In this document: one piece after another, positions 34,604-43,279 of the stretch
How positions within the stretch are numbered: position 1 is the stretch's first letter
Layout: the number at the start of each line of letters is the position of its first letter
From: Mycolicibacterium komossense
Lineage (GTDB): Bacteria; Actinomycetota; Actinomycetes; Mycobacteriales; Mycobacteriaceae
Direction of reading: 5' to 3'
Assembly: GCF_025822605.1 (NCBI RefSeq)
Contig: NZ_JACKTY010000040.1
Coordinates: 62,187 to 126,186, forward strand
DNA: 64,000 bases
Translations under genes and position numbers: made by a program
The notes under the pieces: generated by a model
Told to the model about the DNA's origin: nothing
Database searches by the model: none
The model's input: the letters and a program-made list of their open reading frames with translations, nothing else

Positions 34604-35605
34604 CTAGCCAGCGACGCGCCCGGCGCTCCCGGCCGCCTTCGTCAGCGCACGCACCACGCTGTGCAGTCCGAGATCGACCTTGAAAGCGTTCTGGCTCAGC
34701 GGTTGCGCGCCCGCCATCACCAGCCGGGCGGCCGCCCGGAACGCGTCGAGCGACGGAACCTGCCCGATCAGACTGTGTTCGGCTTCGGCCACCCGCCACG
34801 GCTTGGCCGCCACGCCGCCCAGCCCGATGGCAGCGGCTCGGATCCGGCCTTCCTCGATCTCCAGCCCGGCCGCCACCGACACCAGGGCGAACGCATAGCT
34901 GTGCCGGTCACGGACCTTGAGATACCAGGAGTGCTCGGCGAACGGCGACGGTGGCAGTTCGATACCGGTGATGAGTTCCGCAGTGCGCAGGGTGTTGTCC
35001 CGCTGCGGTTCCTCGCCGGGGAGCCGGAAGAAGTCCGCGATGGGGACGGTGCGGCGGCCCTCGGGTCCGTGGACATGCACGCCGGCATCCAGAATCGCCA
35101 GTGCGACAGCCATATCGGAGGGATGGATCGCCACGCACGCATCGCTCGCTCCAAAAATGGCGTGCTCGCGATTGAAGCTGTCGGTGGCGGCACAGCCCGA
35201 TCCGGGTATTCGTTTGTTGCACTGCGCGAAGGCGGCTTCCATGAAATAGGGACAGCGGGTGCGTTGCAAGAGGTTGCCGCCCGCGGTGGCCATATTGCGC
35301 AGTTGCGTTGTCGCGCCGGACAGAATGGCCTGCGAGAGCACCGGGTACTGCGACCGGATCAGTGGATGGTTGGCGATGGCGCTGTTGGTGACACCGGATT
35401 CGATGTGGACCCCGCCGGACTCCGTCGCAGCCACGTTCCGCAGGTCGAGGCGTCGGACATCGACGAGCGCCGGCGGCGCCTCGACGCCACCTTTCATCAG
35501 GTCCAACAAGTTGGTTCCGCCGGCGTAGTACTTGCCACCGGTGGCGACGACGCTGGCGATGGCACCTTCCACCGAGGTGGCGTGCTCGAATGCGAAGGTC
35601 TTCAT
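34604..35605 (-). CDS. Molybdenum hydroxylase, FAD-binding subunit
   Basis: 333 residues, overlapping the iron-sulfur subunit stop by 4 nt. The FAD-binding loop is YYAGGTNLLDLMKGG (about 27-41). TAGGNLLQRTRCPYFM followed by CNKRIPGSGCAA provides a cysteine-rich insertion like the extra 4Fe-4S cluster of PaoB-type aldehyde oxidoreductases. The CO dehydrogenase flavoprotein C-terminal domain (about 220-330) is complete. It passes electrons from the Fe-S subunit to an acceptor. Last gene of the minus arm of the PucR-linked cluster. Confidence 0.93.
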   Translation of the reverse strand: MKTFAFEHATSVEGAIASVVATGGKYYAGGTNLLDLMKGGVEAPPALVDVRRLDLRNVAATESGGVHIESGVTNSAIANHPLIRSQYPVLSQAILSGATTQLRNMATAGGNLLQRTRCPYFMEAAFAQCNKRIPGSGCAATDSFNREHAIFGASDACVAIHPSDMAVALAILDAGVHVHGPEGRRTVPIADFFRLPGEEPQRDNTLRTAELITGIELPPSPFAEHSWYLKVRDRHSYAFALVSVAAGLEIEEGRIRAAAIGLGGVAAKPWRVAEAEHSLIGQVPSLDAFRAAARLVMAGAQPLSQNAFKVDLGLHSVVRALTKAAGSAGRVAG

Positions 35606-36138
35606 GCGCGCTGCTCCCCCGCCACGGCGCTGATGGCGTCGACGATATTGGCATAGGCACCGCAGCGGCAGATATTGCCTGCCATCCGCTCACGGATCTC
35701 GTTGTTGGTCAACATGATCCGGCCGGCACAGGTGTCAGGGCGTGGCCCATCGAACGAGACGGCGGACAGGTCGCCGCGGGCGTGCTCGCGCAGCATCGCG
35801 TGTGCCGACGAGATCTGCCCGGACGTGCAATAGCCGCACTGGAATCCGTCGTGCTCGACGAACGCCTTCTGCAGCGGGTCCAGTCCCTCAGGACCACCGA
35901 TCCCCTCGATCGTCTCGACGGCACTGCCGTCGATCGAGACCGCCAGGGTCAGGCAGCTGACCACGCGTTCGTCGTCGACGGTGACCGTGCAGGCGCCGCA
36001 CAACCCGTGATCGCAGCCCTTCTTGGTGCCGGTCAGGTGCAGCCGCTCCCGGAGCAGATCCAGCAGCGTCGATCGGACGTCGATCGCCACCGTCTGCGGC
36101 ATTCCGTTGATAGTCAAGGCGATCACGTGCTCACTCAT
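35602..36138 (-). CDS. Molybdenum hydroxylase, [2Fe-2S] subunit
   Basis: 178 residues from the ATG at 36138 (ATGA overlap with the large subunit). The plant-type 2Fe-2S domain has GCDHGLCGACTVTVDD and VVSCL. The second helical 2Fe-2S domain has CGYCTSGQ and ICRCGAY. No Tat signal is visible, so the enzyme is probably cytoplasmic, unlike periplasmic PaoABC. The open frame continues upstream over the large-subunit gene without homology. Confidence 0.95.
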   Translation of the reverse strand: MSEHVIALTINGMPQTVAIDVRSTLLDLLRERLHLTGTKKGCDHGLCGACTVTVDDERVVSCLTLAVSIDGSAVETIEGIGGPEGLDPLQKAFVEHDGFQCGYCTSGQISSAHAMLREHARGDLSAVSFDGPRPDTCAGRIMLTNNEIRERMAGNICRCGAYANIVDAISAVAGEQRA

Positions 36139-38453
36139 CGGGGACCTCCAGACGCGGGACTGTCGTCGAACGGCTTCATCAGGCTCTCCAGCGTGATCGG
36201 TAGGTCCCGCAACCGCTTCCCGGTCGCGTGGAAGATCGCATTGGCAATGGCCGCAGGCACCCCGCACGTGCCGATCTCGCCGATGCCGCGGACGCCGATC
36301 GGGTCGAGTTCGAAATCCGGCACATCGACGAAGCTGATCTCGAATTCCGGCCGATCGGCGTGAGTCGGCAGGTAGTACTCGCCGATCAGCTGGGCAGTGT
36401 GCGAATCGTAGGGCACCTGTTCGAGCAGCGCCATGCCGAGACCGAAAGTGATACCGCCCATCACCTGATTGCGGGCCAGCTTCGGGTTCAGGACCCGCCC
36501 GCAGTCCAGCACCGCCACCCACCGCGACACGCTGGCCCGCCCGATCTCCTCATCGACCTCGACCTCACAGAAGTGCGCGCCGAACGACTGGGACACCGGC
36601 CCGTCTTCGTCGGCGCCGCCGCTGGTGGCGGTGAAGTTCAGCGTCTCCAGGTCCTGCGGCTTTCGGCGCGCCAACCAGTCGGCGACGGCCATCGCCGGAC
36701 CTGTGCCGTCGATGCGGGCGACGATCCCGTCGCGCACCGTCAAGGACGATGAATCGCATTGCCCGAATACCGATTCCGGATCCCTTACGACGAGTTCGAG
36801 AAGCCGGGACCGCCACTGGACAGCCGCGGCGAACACCGCAGAGCCGACCGTGGCCGTGGTCTGTGAGGCGCCGCTGTACGGCGCGTCCGGGAAATACGAG
36901 TCACCCGAGGCGAAGTCGACCTGGTCGAGCACCAGACCGGCCGCATCGGCAGCCACCTGGGTCATCACGGTGCGCACTCCGTTGCCGACCTCGTGAGTCG
37001 CGGAGGCGAACCGAACCGGTCCGGAGGTGTCGGTGCCGACGCGGCACCCGGCGGCCATCCGGCGGCCGGGATAGGTGGCCGTCGCCATCCCCCATCCGAT
37101 CCGGACCCCGTCGCGGGTCAGTGACCGTGGCGCCATCGGTCGCTCGGCCCAGCCGAAGCGTTCGGCACCCTGCAGATAGCACTCACGCAGATGCTTACCC
37201 GACCAGGCCCGGCCACTGGCCTGGTCGCGGTCGGTGTCGTTGCGCAGCCGGAGCTCCAGCGGATCGATGCCCGCCGCGTAGGCCAGTTCGTCCATCGCGA
37301 CTTCGAGGGCGAACAGACCCGGCGCCTCACCGGGACCGCGCATGAAACACGGTGTCGGCGCATTGATCCTGGCGACAGTGTGGGAGACCACCAGTCGTGG
37401 CGACTCGTACAGGAAGCGGGCCGACAGTCCCGTGGGTTCACAGAAATGGGCGACCGTGGAGGTCTCGGTCAGCGTGTGCTGCTCCGTGCTCTCGATGCGC
37501 GCCTTTTCATCGGCCACCAGACTCAGCTGCTGCTCGGTGCGGGGCCGGTGCCCGGTCGAGGAGAACATCTGGTCGCGGGTGAGGACCAGTTTGACCGGGC
37601 GACGCACCTGCCTGGCGGCCACCGCGCAGAGCGCCACGTGCATCCAGAGGAAGCTCTTGGAGCCGAACGCTCCGCCCACGAGGGGTGCCAGGATTCGGAT
37701 GTCGGTTTCCGGGATGTCCAGGTAGGCAGCCAATGCCGTGCGCTCACCGGTGATCCAGCGGGTGGTGTCGTGCACGGTCAGAACGTCGCCGTCCCACCGG
37801 CAGATCGCCGCGGACAGTTCGATCGGGTAGTGCGCGTTGACCGCTGTGGTGTAACGCGCGGACACGGAGAACGCACCCGCAGGCACGTCGCCGCCGCCGC
37901 GGTGGTCCTGCAGTTTCTCTTCCTCGAGCTTGACGAAGTGATCCGGCCGGTAGGCACCGTGGCGGATCTGGCCGTCCTTCTCGTCGGGCGGGACCGGTTG
38001 GGACAGCACGTCCCCGGCCGAAAGCTGTGGCGCCGCAGGCTCATACGTCAGCTCGAACAGGGTGGCCGCGAACGCGGCGTTCTCCATCGTGTCGGCCACC
38101 ACCAGCGCCATATGCTGCCCGACGTGCTGGACGGTGAGATCCGACAGCGGTGGCCGGCGTTCCACTGGCAGGTCATAGGTCAGTGACCGCGGTGGGGGCT
38201 GCAGCGGTGGGCAGTTCAGTGGGGTCAGCACCGTCAGCACTCCGGGTGCGGCGGCAGCGGCTTCGGTACCGGCGATCAGCGATTCCCGGGTGACGCGTCC
38301 GTGCGGGATCTCCGACTGCACCAGCGCGGCATAGGACAGGCCCGGCAGGTCCACGTCGGCGGTGTAGACCGCGCGCCCGGTCACCTTGTCCACGCCCTCG
38401 ACGCGGTTGACCGGCTTGCCGACCGCATCGGCGCGTTGCGTCATCGACGTCAT
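36135..38453 (-). CDS. Molybdenum hydroxylase, molybdopterin-binding large subunit
   Basis: 772 residues from the ATG at 38453, with AAGGTGG about 6 nt upstream; two ATGs further upstream (38471, 38492) are weaker. The xanthine-dehydrogenase-type small domain begins KPVNRVEGVDKVTGRAVYTAD. Cofactor-domain motifs include LVGGAFGSK, FMRGPGEAPGLFALE and near the C-terminus RGIGEIGTCGVPAAIANA, which holds the catalytic Glu. It should hydroxylate an aldehyde or an N-heterocyclic/aromatic carbon with water as oxygen source. Order L-S-M with overlapping ends. The linked flavin monooxygenases favour a heterocycle substrate (inference). Confidence 0.94.
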   Translation of the reverse strand: MTSMTQRADAVGKPVNRVEGVDKVTGRAVYTADVDLPGLSYAALVQSEIPHGRVTRESLIAGTEAAAAAPGVLTVLTPLNCPPLQPPPRSLTYDLPVERRPPLSDLTVQHVGQHMALVVADTMENAAFAATLFELTYEPAAPQLSAGDVLSQPVPPDEKDGQIRHGAYRPDHFVKLEEEKLQDHRGGGDVPAGAFSVSARYTTAVNAHYPIELSAAICRWDGDVLTVHDTTRWITGERTALAAYLDIPETDIRILAPLVGGAFGSKSFLWMHVALCAVAARQVRRPVKLVLTRDQMFSSTGHRPRTEQQLSLVADEKARIESTEQHTLTETSTVAHFCEPTGLSARFLYESPRLVVSHTVARINAPTPCFMRGPGEAPGLFALEVAMDELAYAAGIDPLELRLRNDTDRDQASGRAWSGKHLRECYLQGAERFGWAERPMAPRSLTRDGVRIGWGMATATYPGRRMAAGCRVGTDTSGPVRFASATHEVGNGVRTVMTQVAADAAGLVLDQVDFASGDSYFPDAPYSGASQTTATVGSAVFAAAVQWRSRLLELVVRDPESVFGQCDSSSLTVRDGIVARIDGTGPAMAVADWLARRKPQDLETLNFTATSGGADEDGPVSQSFGAHFCEVEVDEEIGRASVSRWVAVLDCGRVLNPKLARNQVMGGITFGLGMALLEQVPYDSHTAQLIGEYYLPTHADRPEFEISFVDVPDFELDPIGVRGIGEIGTCGVPAAIANAIFHATGKRLRDLPITLESLMKPFDDSPASGGPR

Positions 38454-38502
38454 CGCACCACCTTCGTCCATGCCGAGACCCGGTGTCGACACTGCTGACC
38501 GC

Positions 38503-38550
38503 CAGCACCACTACCTGCCAGCACTACTACCTGCCAGCACTACGACCTGC
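38503..38550. repeat. Three tandem 16-bp repeats
   Basis: Units CAGCACCACTACCTGC (38503-38518), CAGCACTACTACCTGC (38519-38534) and CAGCACTACGACCTGC (38535-38550), followed by a partial CAGC. They differ by one base each and span the stop codon of the flavin monooxygenase and the 86-bp gap before the molybdenum hydroxylase. Could be recent slippage or tandem protein/RNA sites. Confidence 0.8.
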
Positions 38551-39709
38551 CAGCCGGAAGTGCCAGCCGGGTGAGGAAGTCCGGTCCGGTGTTACCGAGC
38601 CGGGACTGGGCCGCCATCCTGACCCCCGAACGGGCCACCCCGATCAGGTGGCTCAGCCGCTGGTGCTCGAAGTGCTCCAGCAGTCGCACCGGGAGGTCGT
38701 CGCCCGGCGACCAACGCGCCAACGCGTGTGCCAGGGCGGCGGCGTCCCCGAGTGCTTTCGAAGTCCCCGACGCGGTATGGGGCCGGACGGTGCCTGCCGC
38801 ATCCCCGATCAGGGCGGCCCGGCCGGCGACCATCGCCGCCGGTGCGCGGTCGAAGACCGGCTGCAGGAACACCGTCGAATGCTGTACCAGGGCCCCGAAT
38901 TGGGGAGGCAACGCCTCCCGCGCCAAGTCAACCAGAGCAGAACTGTTCTCCGCCGTGAGCTCACCGGGCGGCAGGAAGTTCTCGAACTGTCGCCCCGACG
39001 TACCGGTCAGCAACGTCGCGACGGCGCTGGCAGGGGTATTGACGTACCAGACCCAGTTCACCCGACGGGCGCCCCGGTCGAGTTGGCCGTCCGCACCGGG
39101 AACGAGATAGCAGAGCATCTGCATCCCCGGCACACCGAAGAGGGTGAACCGCTCGGCCAGCAGCTCGCGGAGCTCGTCAGGCAGCCCCGATTCGGGCTCG
39201 AGTCCACGGAATGCGACGTAACCGCTGTAGGTGATGTACCCCGGGATGCCCAACAGTGTCCTGGTGGTGGACCCCACGCCGTCCGCACCCACCAGGAAGT
39301 CACCGCGTGCGCTGGAACCATCCGCGAACGTGGCGGTCACGTGGTCGCTGTCGACCACCACCTGCTGCAGCGAGCTGTCGAGCCGATAGCAGGCGTCGGA
39401 CAGCGGCGTGCGAAACGCGTGAAACAGCGTGTCCCATGCGGTCATCCACTGCGGGGCCCGATAGCGGGTGGTCCTGCCGTCGTGGTGCAGTTGTTGCCGC
39501 TCCTGCAGTTCGACGCTGACCGATGGGACCGAGATACCCAGGCGGGCGAGGAGTTCCTCGACCTCGGGCTGCATGACGATCCCCGCGCCGCGCGGTTGGG
39601 TGCGGTCGACGGAGCGCTCGTAGACCGCGACGTCGGCGCCGATGGTCCGGAGTTCGTGGGCGGCCGCGAGACCGCCCACCGAACCGCCGATCACCAGTGC
39701 TTTGGTCAC
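38540..39709 (-). CDS. FAD-dependent aromatic monooxygenase (2,6-dihydroxypyridine hydroxylase-like)
   Basis: 389 residues from a GTG overlapping the ABC ATPase stop (GTGA). The FAD Rossmann motif is VIGGSVGGLAAAHELRTIGA (3-22), GAGIVMQPEVEELL follows, VGADGVGS is the middle motif, and GDAAGTVRPHTASGTSKALGDA the ribityl-binding motif. The GTVRPHTASGTSKA form is characteristic of the 2,6-dihydroxypyridine 3-monooxygenase group rather than salicylate hydroxylases. It should insert oxygen into an electron-rich ring using NAD(P)H. A second member of the same group is at 48052-49242. Confidence 0.88.
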   Translation of the reverse strand: MTKALVIGGSVGGLAAAHELRTIGADVAVYERSVDRTQPRGAGIVMQPEVEELLARLGISVPSVSVELQERQQLHHDGRTTRYRAPQWMTAWDTLFHAFRTPLSDACYRLDSSLQQVVVDSDHVTATFADGSSARGDFLVGADGVGSTTRTLLGIPGYITYSGYVAFRGLEPESGLPDELRELLAERFTLFGVPGMQMLCYLVPGADGQLDRGARRVNWVWYVNTPASAVATLLTGTSGRQFENFLPPGELTAENSSALVDLAREALPPQFGALVQHSTVFLQPVFDRAPAAMVAGRAALIGDAAGTVRPHTASGTSKALGDAAALAHALARWSPGDDLPVRLLEHFEHQRLSHLIGVARSGVRMAAQSRLGNTGPDFLTRLALPAGRS

Positions 39710-40455
39710 GCTGCCGCCGCTTCCAGGGTTTCGAAGCGGGCCAGCACCTCCGCCTGCATCAGCGCGACATCGGGGTCGGATGCGCGCCGCGGCCGGGGCA
39801 GGTCCACCTCGATGGTTTCGTGGATGCGCCCGCCAGGGGCCAGCACCACGATCCGGTCGGACAGCTGGACAGCCTCGGTGACATCGTGTGTCACGAACAT
39901 CACGGTGCGGCGGGACTCCAGCCAGATCCGCTCCAGATGCTCGCGCAGGTTGCGTGACGTCATGGCGTCGAGGTGGCTGAAGGGCTCGTCCATCAGCAGT
40001 ACGTCGGGTTCGACGGCGAAGGCACGCGCGATGCCGATCCGCTGCTGCTGTCCACCGGAGAGCTGCGACGGGTACCGGTCCCCGACATGCGCCAGCCCGA
40101 CCAGATCCAGGTAGTGCCTGGCCCGTGCCTCCCAGCCGCTGCGCTCGCGCTGGACAAACCCGAGATTCTGCATCACGGTGCGCCACGGCAACAGCCGGGG
40201 ATCCTGAAACACATAACCCACGTGCGCTTTTGGTCCGGCCGGGTCATCGCCGCGAAGTGCAACGGAGCCGCCGGAATGCGGTTCGATACCCGCGACGATG
40301 TTGAGCAGTGTGCTTTTGCCGCTGCCCGATGGGCCGACGATGGACACGAACTGCTCACCTTCGATGGTGAGGTCGATCCCGTCGAGCACCCGAGTCTGGT
40401 TACCCCGGGCGTCGTGATAGGTCTTGACGAGTCCGTCGATGACAATGGAGGCCAT
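39706..40455 (-). CDS. ABC transporter ATPase, nitrate/sulfonate/taurine type
   Basis: 249 residues. Walker A GPSGSGKST, Q-loop VFQDPRLLPWRTV, signature LSGGQQQRIGIARAF, Walker B VLLMDEPFSHLD and H-loop THDVTEA are all intact. The QDPRLLPW sequence is typical of the SsuB/TauB group. AAAGGA precedes the ATG. It drives the importer formed by the two permeases and the binding protein encoded upstream. Confidence 0.95.
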   Translation of the reverse strand: MASIVIDGLVKTYHDARGNQTRVLDGIDLTIEGEQFVSIVGPSGSGKSTLLNIVAGIEPHSGGSVALRGDDPAGPKAHVGYVFQDPRLLPWRTVMQNLGFVQRERSGWEARARHYLDLVGLAHVGDRYPSQLSGGQQQRIGIARAFAVEPDVLLMDEPFSHLDAMTSRNLREHLERIWLESRRTVMFVTHDVTEAVQLSDRIVVLAPGGRIHETIEVDLPRPRRASDPDVALMQAEVLARFETLEAAAA

Positions 40456-40493
40456 GGTGGAATCCTTTCAGTAGATGGGGTTCGGCGCAGGGA

Positions 40494-41267
40494 TCAGGCT
40501 TGACGCCAACGGGTTACGTGCTTCTCCAGCAGGCCGAGCGCCTGGTTGACGATGATCAGGAACGCGATGAACAGCAGTACCCAGGCGAGGAAGCCGTCGA
40601 GTTGGTTGGCGTCATACCAGTACCGTGCCCGCCAGCCGACTCCGGAGGTGGAGCCGAACCATTCGGCCAGCAGTAGCCCGTTCCAGGCACTCATGATCGC
40701 GAACCGCACCGCGGCGATCGTCGAGCCGGCCACCGCGGGGGCGATGATCTGTCTCAGCACCCCGAGCCGACCGACGCCGAAGGCGCGGGCCATCAGGATG
40801 GTTTCCGCTGGAATCGCGCGGACCGCCTTCGCGATGTTGACGATGACGAACGGCACACCGGACAGGAACACCGTTGTCACCGGAGTGAGCCAGCCGAAGC
40901 CAAACCACATGGTGGTCAACAACGCCCAGATGACGGCCGGGATCGCCAGGCCCGCCATCGTCAGGTCGGTCAGCGCGTAGTCCGCCACGTGGGACAGGCC
41001 CATCGCCACCCCGAGGACCGCACCGACCACCAGCGCGGCCACCAGGCCGAGCACGAACCGGTTCATGCTGACAGCCAGGTTGGGCAGGAGTTCGCCGTTC
41101 GCACTCTCCGATCCCAGCCGGCCGAAGGTGTCGGCCAGCGAGGGCACCCGGTGCCCGAACACCACGGCGAGTTGCCACAGCGCCAGCATCGTCACCACCG
41201 ATGTCGACCAGGCCACGCCGGAGGTGAGCATGGCCGTGCTCCGACGGCGGGTAGCGATGATTGTCAT
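40494..41267 (-). CDS. ABC transporter permease, SsuC/TauC-like
   Basis: 257 residues from the ATG at 41267, with GAAAGGA 6 nt upstream and an ATGA overlap with the other permease gene. About six membrane helices; the coupling-loop region is RAFGVGRLGVLRQIIAPAVAG, matching the EAA motif. Two different permease genes in one SsuC-type transporter indicate a heterodimeric membrane part. Confidence 0.93.
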   Translation of the reverse strand: MTIIATRRRSTAMLTSGVAWSTSVVTMLALWQLAVVFGHRVPSLADTFGRLGSESANGELLPNLAVSMNRFVLGLVAALVVGAVLGVAMGLSHVADYALTDLTMAGLAIPAVIWALLTTMWFGFGWLTPVTTVFLSGVPFVIVNIAKAVRAIPAETILMARAFGVGRLGVLRQIIAPAVAGSTIAAVRFAIMSAWNGLLLAEWFGSTSGVGWRARYWYDANQLDGFLAWVLLFIAFLIIVNQALGLLEKHVTRWRQA

Positions 41268-42085
41268 ACCAGTTCCTTTCTCCACGCGAAGAGACGGTGT
41301 TCAAGGGAGACCAACCCGCGCTCGATCAGGATCATCACGACCACGAAGAGCAAGGTCCACGCGAGCATGTCGTCGACCTGGAACTCCTGATAGGCCTTGC
41401 GGATCATGAAGCCGACGCCGTTCTGCGCGCCGAACACCTCGGTCAGCGCCTCGACCTTCCAGGCCATCGCGAATCCGTACCGGACACCGACCAGGACGAA
41501 CGCGCTCACCGCGGGGAGATACACGTGGCGCAACACGTCGCGCGGCGTCCGTTCGAAGGCCGTGCACATCCGCAGCAGGCCGCCGTCGACCGATCGCACT
41601 CCTTCGGCCACGTTGATCGCGATGAACGGAACCGCGACCAGCGCCGAGACCACAATCGGTCCGGCTGGACCGACCCCGAAGATCACCAGCGCGAAGACGG
41701 CGTAGGTGAGGCCGGGCACGTTGCCGAGGACGAACATGGGCAGCGAAAGGTACGAATTCATGAAATCGCTTCGGCCCATCAAGAATCCGAACGGCAGCCC
41801 GGCGAGCACCGCGATGGCGAAACCGGCTCCGATCTTGGCCAGGGTGGTGGCAAAGTTACCGACCGCCTCCCCGGTCATGACGATGTCGACGACCCGGGTG
41901 AAGACCTCCAGCGGTCGGGGCACGATGTTGTCGTCGACGATGGCGGCGGCCGCGGCCCACGCCAGCACGGCCGCTGTCAGTGCGGCCAGCGAGACCACCC
42001 GCCGGACCGCATGTTCGTTACGCCGCTTCGGCGACGGAACAGGCTGCGGTGCAGCAACTTCGGAGGGCAGCGTGCCCGTACTCAT
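41264..42085 (-). CDS. ABC transporter permease, SsuC/TauC-like
   Basis: 273 residues from the ATG at 42085, which shares one base with the binding-protein stop (TGATG). A hydrophilic N-terminus (about 30 residues) precedes six membrane helices; the EAA-like loop is AFERTPRDVLRHVYLPAV. Partner of the permease encoded directly downstream. Confidence 0.93.
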   Translation of the reverse strand: MSTGTLPSEVAAPQPVPSPKRRNEHAVRRVVSLAALTAAVLAWAAAAAIVDDNIVPRPLEVFTRVVDIVMTGEAVGNFATTLAKIGAGFAIAVLAGLPFGFLMGRSDFMNSYLSLPMFVLGNVPGLTYAVFALVIFGVGPAGPIVVSALVAVPFIAINVAEGVRSVDGGLLRMCTAFERTPRDVLRHVYLPAVSAFVLVGVRYGFAMAWKVEALTEVFGAQNGVGFMIRKAYQEFQVDDMLAWTLLFVVVMILIERGLVSLEHRLFAWRKELV

Positions 42086-43137
42086 CAGTTGGTCCTCTCG
42101 GTGGGCAGGAATCGTGGGTCGGCCACGCCGTCGCCGATGACGTGGGTCTGCCGCATCAGGTCGAAGATGGAGGCCTCGTCGTCGGCCCACTTCCGGTCGA
42201 AACGCACTTCGTCGACCACCCAGTCGTGCTCGTCGATATAGGACTTGATGAAAGCGACGTCCTCGTCGGTGGCGACGGCGAAGTGTTGCGGGTAACGCTC
42301 GATGATCTCGTCGCGGTGAGCCTGCCACTCGGCCAGGCCGCGATCCCACAGGTCGAGGAACGCCGACACCTCACGCGGGTGAGTCTCGGCCCAATCCTTG
42401 CGAGCCACAAAGACATTGCCCATCGGACCGTCATGGCCCGGTGCGTTGTACTCAGCGAACAGGTCGGCCGAGGATTTACCGTCGTAGAGCGGTCGGACGC
42501 TGCCCTGACGCAGTTCGTTCACCGACAGGTCCGGGTAGCAGATGCAGGCATCGATCTCGCCGCGCGCCAACAGCCCGGACAGATTCTGAATATCGGCCAC
42601 CACCAGGTCGACGTCGCCGCCGGTGAGATCCATCTCGTGCATCTGCTTGACCAGTGCGCTCCAGACCAGCGTTCCGGAGACGGTCGTGAAGACCCCGAGC
42701 TTCTTGCCCTTGAGGTCGGCGGCCGAGGTCGCCGGGTCACCGGCCCGGACCATGATCCGGCTGCGCTCGGTGTTGTAGCGGCCGATGATGACCGTCTCCC
42801 GTTCGGTCTGCTCCTCCAGACCGGGCACCTCGAACGATGCCGTGGAGATGATGTCGGCGTGCCCGCCGGCGAAAAGCCCGAATTCGTCCCAGGTGGCGGA
42901 CGTCTCGATGGTGATCCCCGTGTCGCGTTCGAAGTCCTCGACGATGCCTTCGTCGTTCATGAAGTCCCAGATCGGGTCGGGCGCGAAGGTGAACCGGATG
43001 ACCCCGTCCCTGGCGGCCCGGGACGAGGCGGGGCCACCAAGCCCGGCGCTGCACCCTGTCGTACCGGCGATGAGGGCGACCAGTGTCACCACCGACATCA
43101 CCGCCTTGAACAGGTAATTTGGTTGCCTGAAACGCAC
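42085..43137 (-). CDS. ABC transporter substrate-binding lipoprotein, NMT1/SsuA-like
   Basis: 350 residues from a GTG at 43137, with GGGAG 7 nt upstream; ATG 43101 and ATG 43233 are alternatives. A signal sequence ends at about Cys29 (LIAGTTGC). The periplasmic-binding domain shows FTFAPDPIWDFMNDEGIVED, DIISTASFEVPG, LKGKKLGVFTTVSGTLVW and GEIDACICYPD, as in the nitrate/sulfonate/taurine and thiamine-precursor (NMT1) group. It should capture a small, probably anionic or aromatic compound. First gene of the minus arm. Confidence 0.92.
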   Translation of the reverse strand: MRFRQPNYLFKAVMSVVTLVALIAGTTGCSAGLGGPASSRAARDGVIRFTFAPDPIWDFMNDEGIVEDFERDTGITIETSATWDEFGLFAGGHADIISTASFEVPGLEEQTERETVIIGRYNTERSRIMVRAGDPATSAADLKGKKLGVFTTVSGTLVWSALVKQMHEMDLTGGDVDLVVADIQNLSGLLARGEIDACICYPDLSVNELRQGSVRPLYDGKSSADLFAEYNAPGHDGPMGNVFVARKDWAETHPREVSAFLDLWDRGLAEWQAHRDEIIERYPQHFAVATDEDVAFIKSYIDEHDWVVDEVRFDRKWADDEASIFDLMRQTHVIGDGVADPRFLPTERTN

Positions 43138-43216
43138 GAGGCCGCTCCCGCTTTCATCGCAGTTGTGATCGCTGTCACTGATGCGGATCACCTTGCGCCG
43201 CCGGGGACGCAACCAC

Positions 43217-43262
43217 AATGTTCGCCGAGACATACATCTGCGTCGTGAATGTTCGGCTGAAC
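43217..43262. promoter_or_regulatory. Repeated AATGTTCG half-sites upstream of the ABC arm
   Basis: AATGTTCG occurs at 43217-43224 and 43248-43255, 31 bp apart (about three helical turns). The second copy is part of a perfect dyad GTTC-GGCT-GAAC (43251-43262). It lies 80-125 bp before the binding-protein start and resembles the GTTCA-N5-TGAAC dyad in the PucR/aldehyde-dehydrogenase promoter. Confidence 0.5.
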
Positions 43263-43279
43263 ACCGGAGCTCGATTGGC

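Noticed and set aside
37191..38186. 331-residue open frame on the plus strand
   Set aside because: Antisense to the molybdenum hydroxylase large subunit; Arg/Gly-rich and without homology.
38503..38550. Short CRISPR-like repeat array
   Set aside because: The 16-bp units are contiguous with no spacers, and no cas genes are present; it is a simple tandem repeat.
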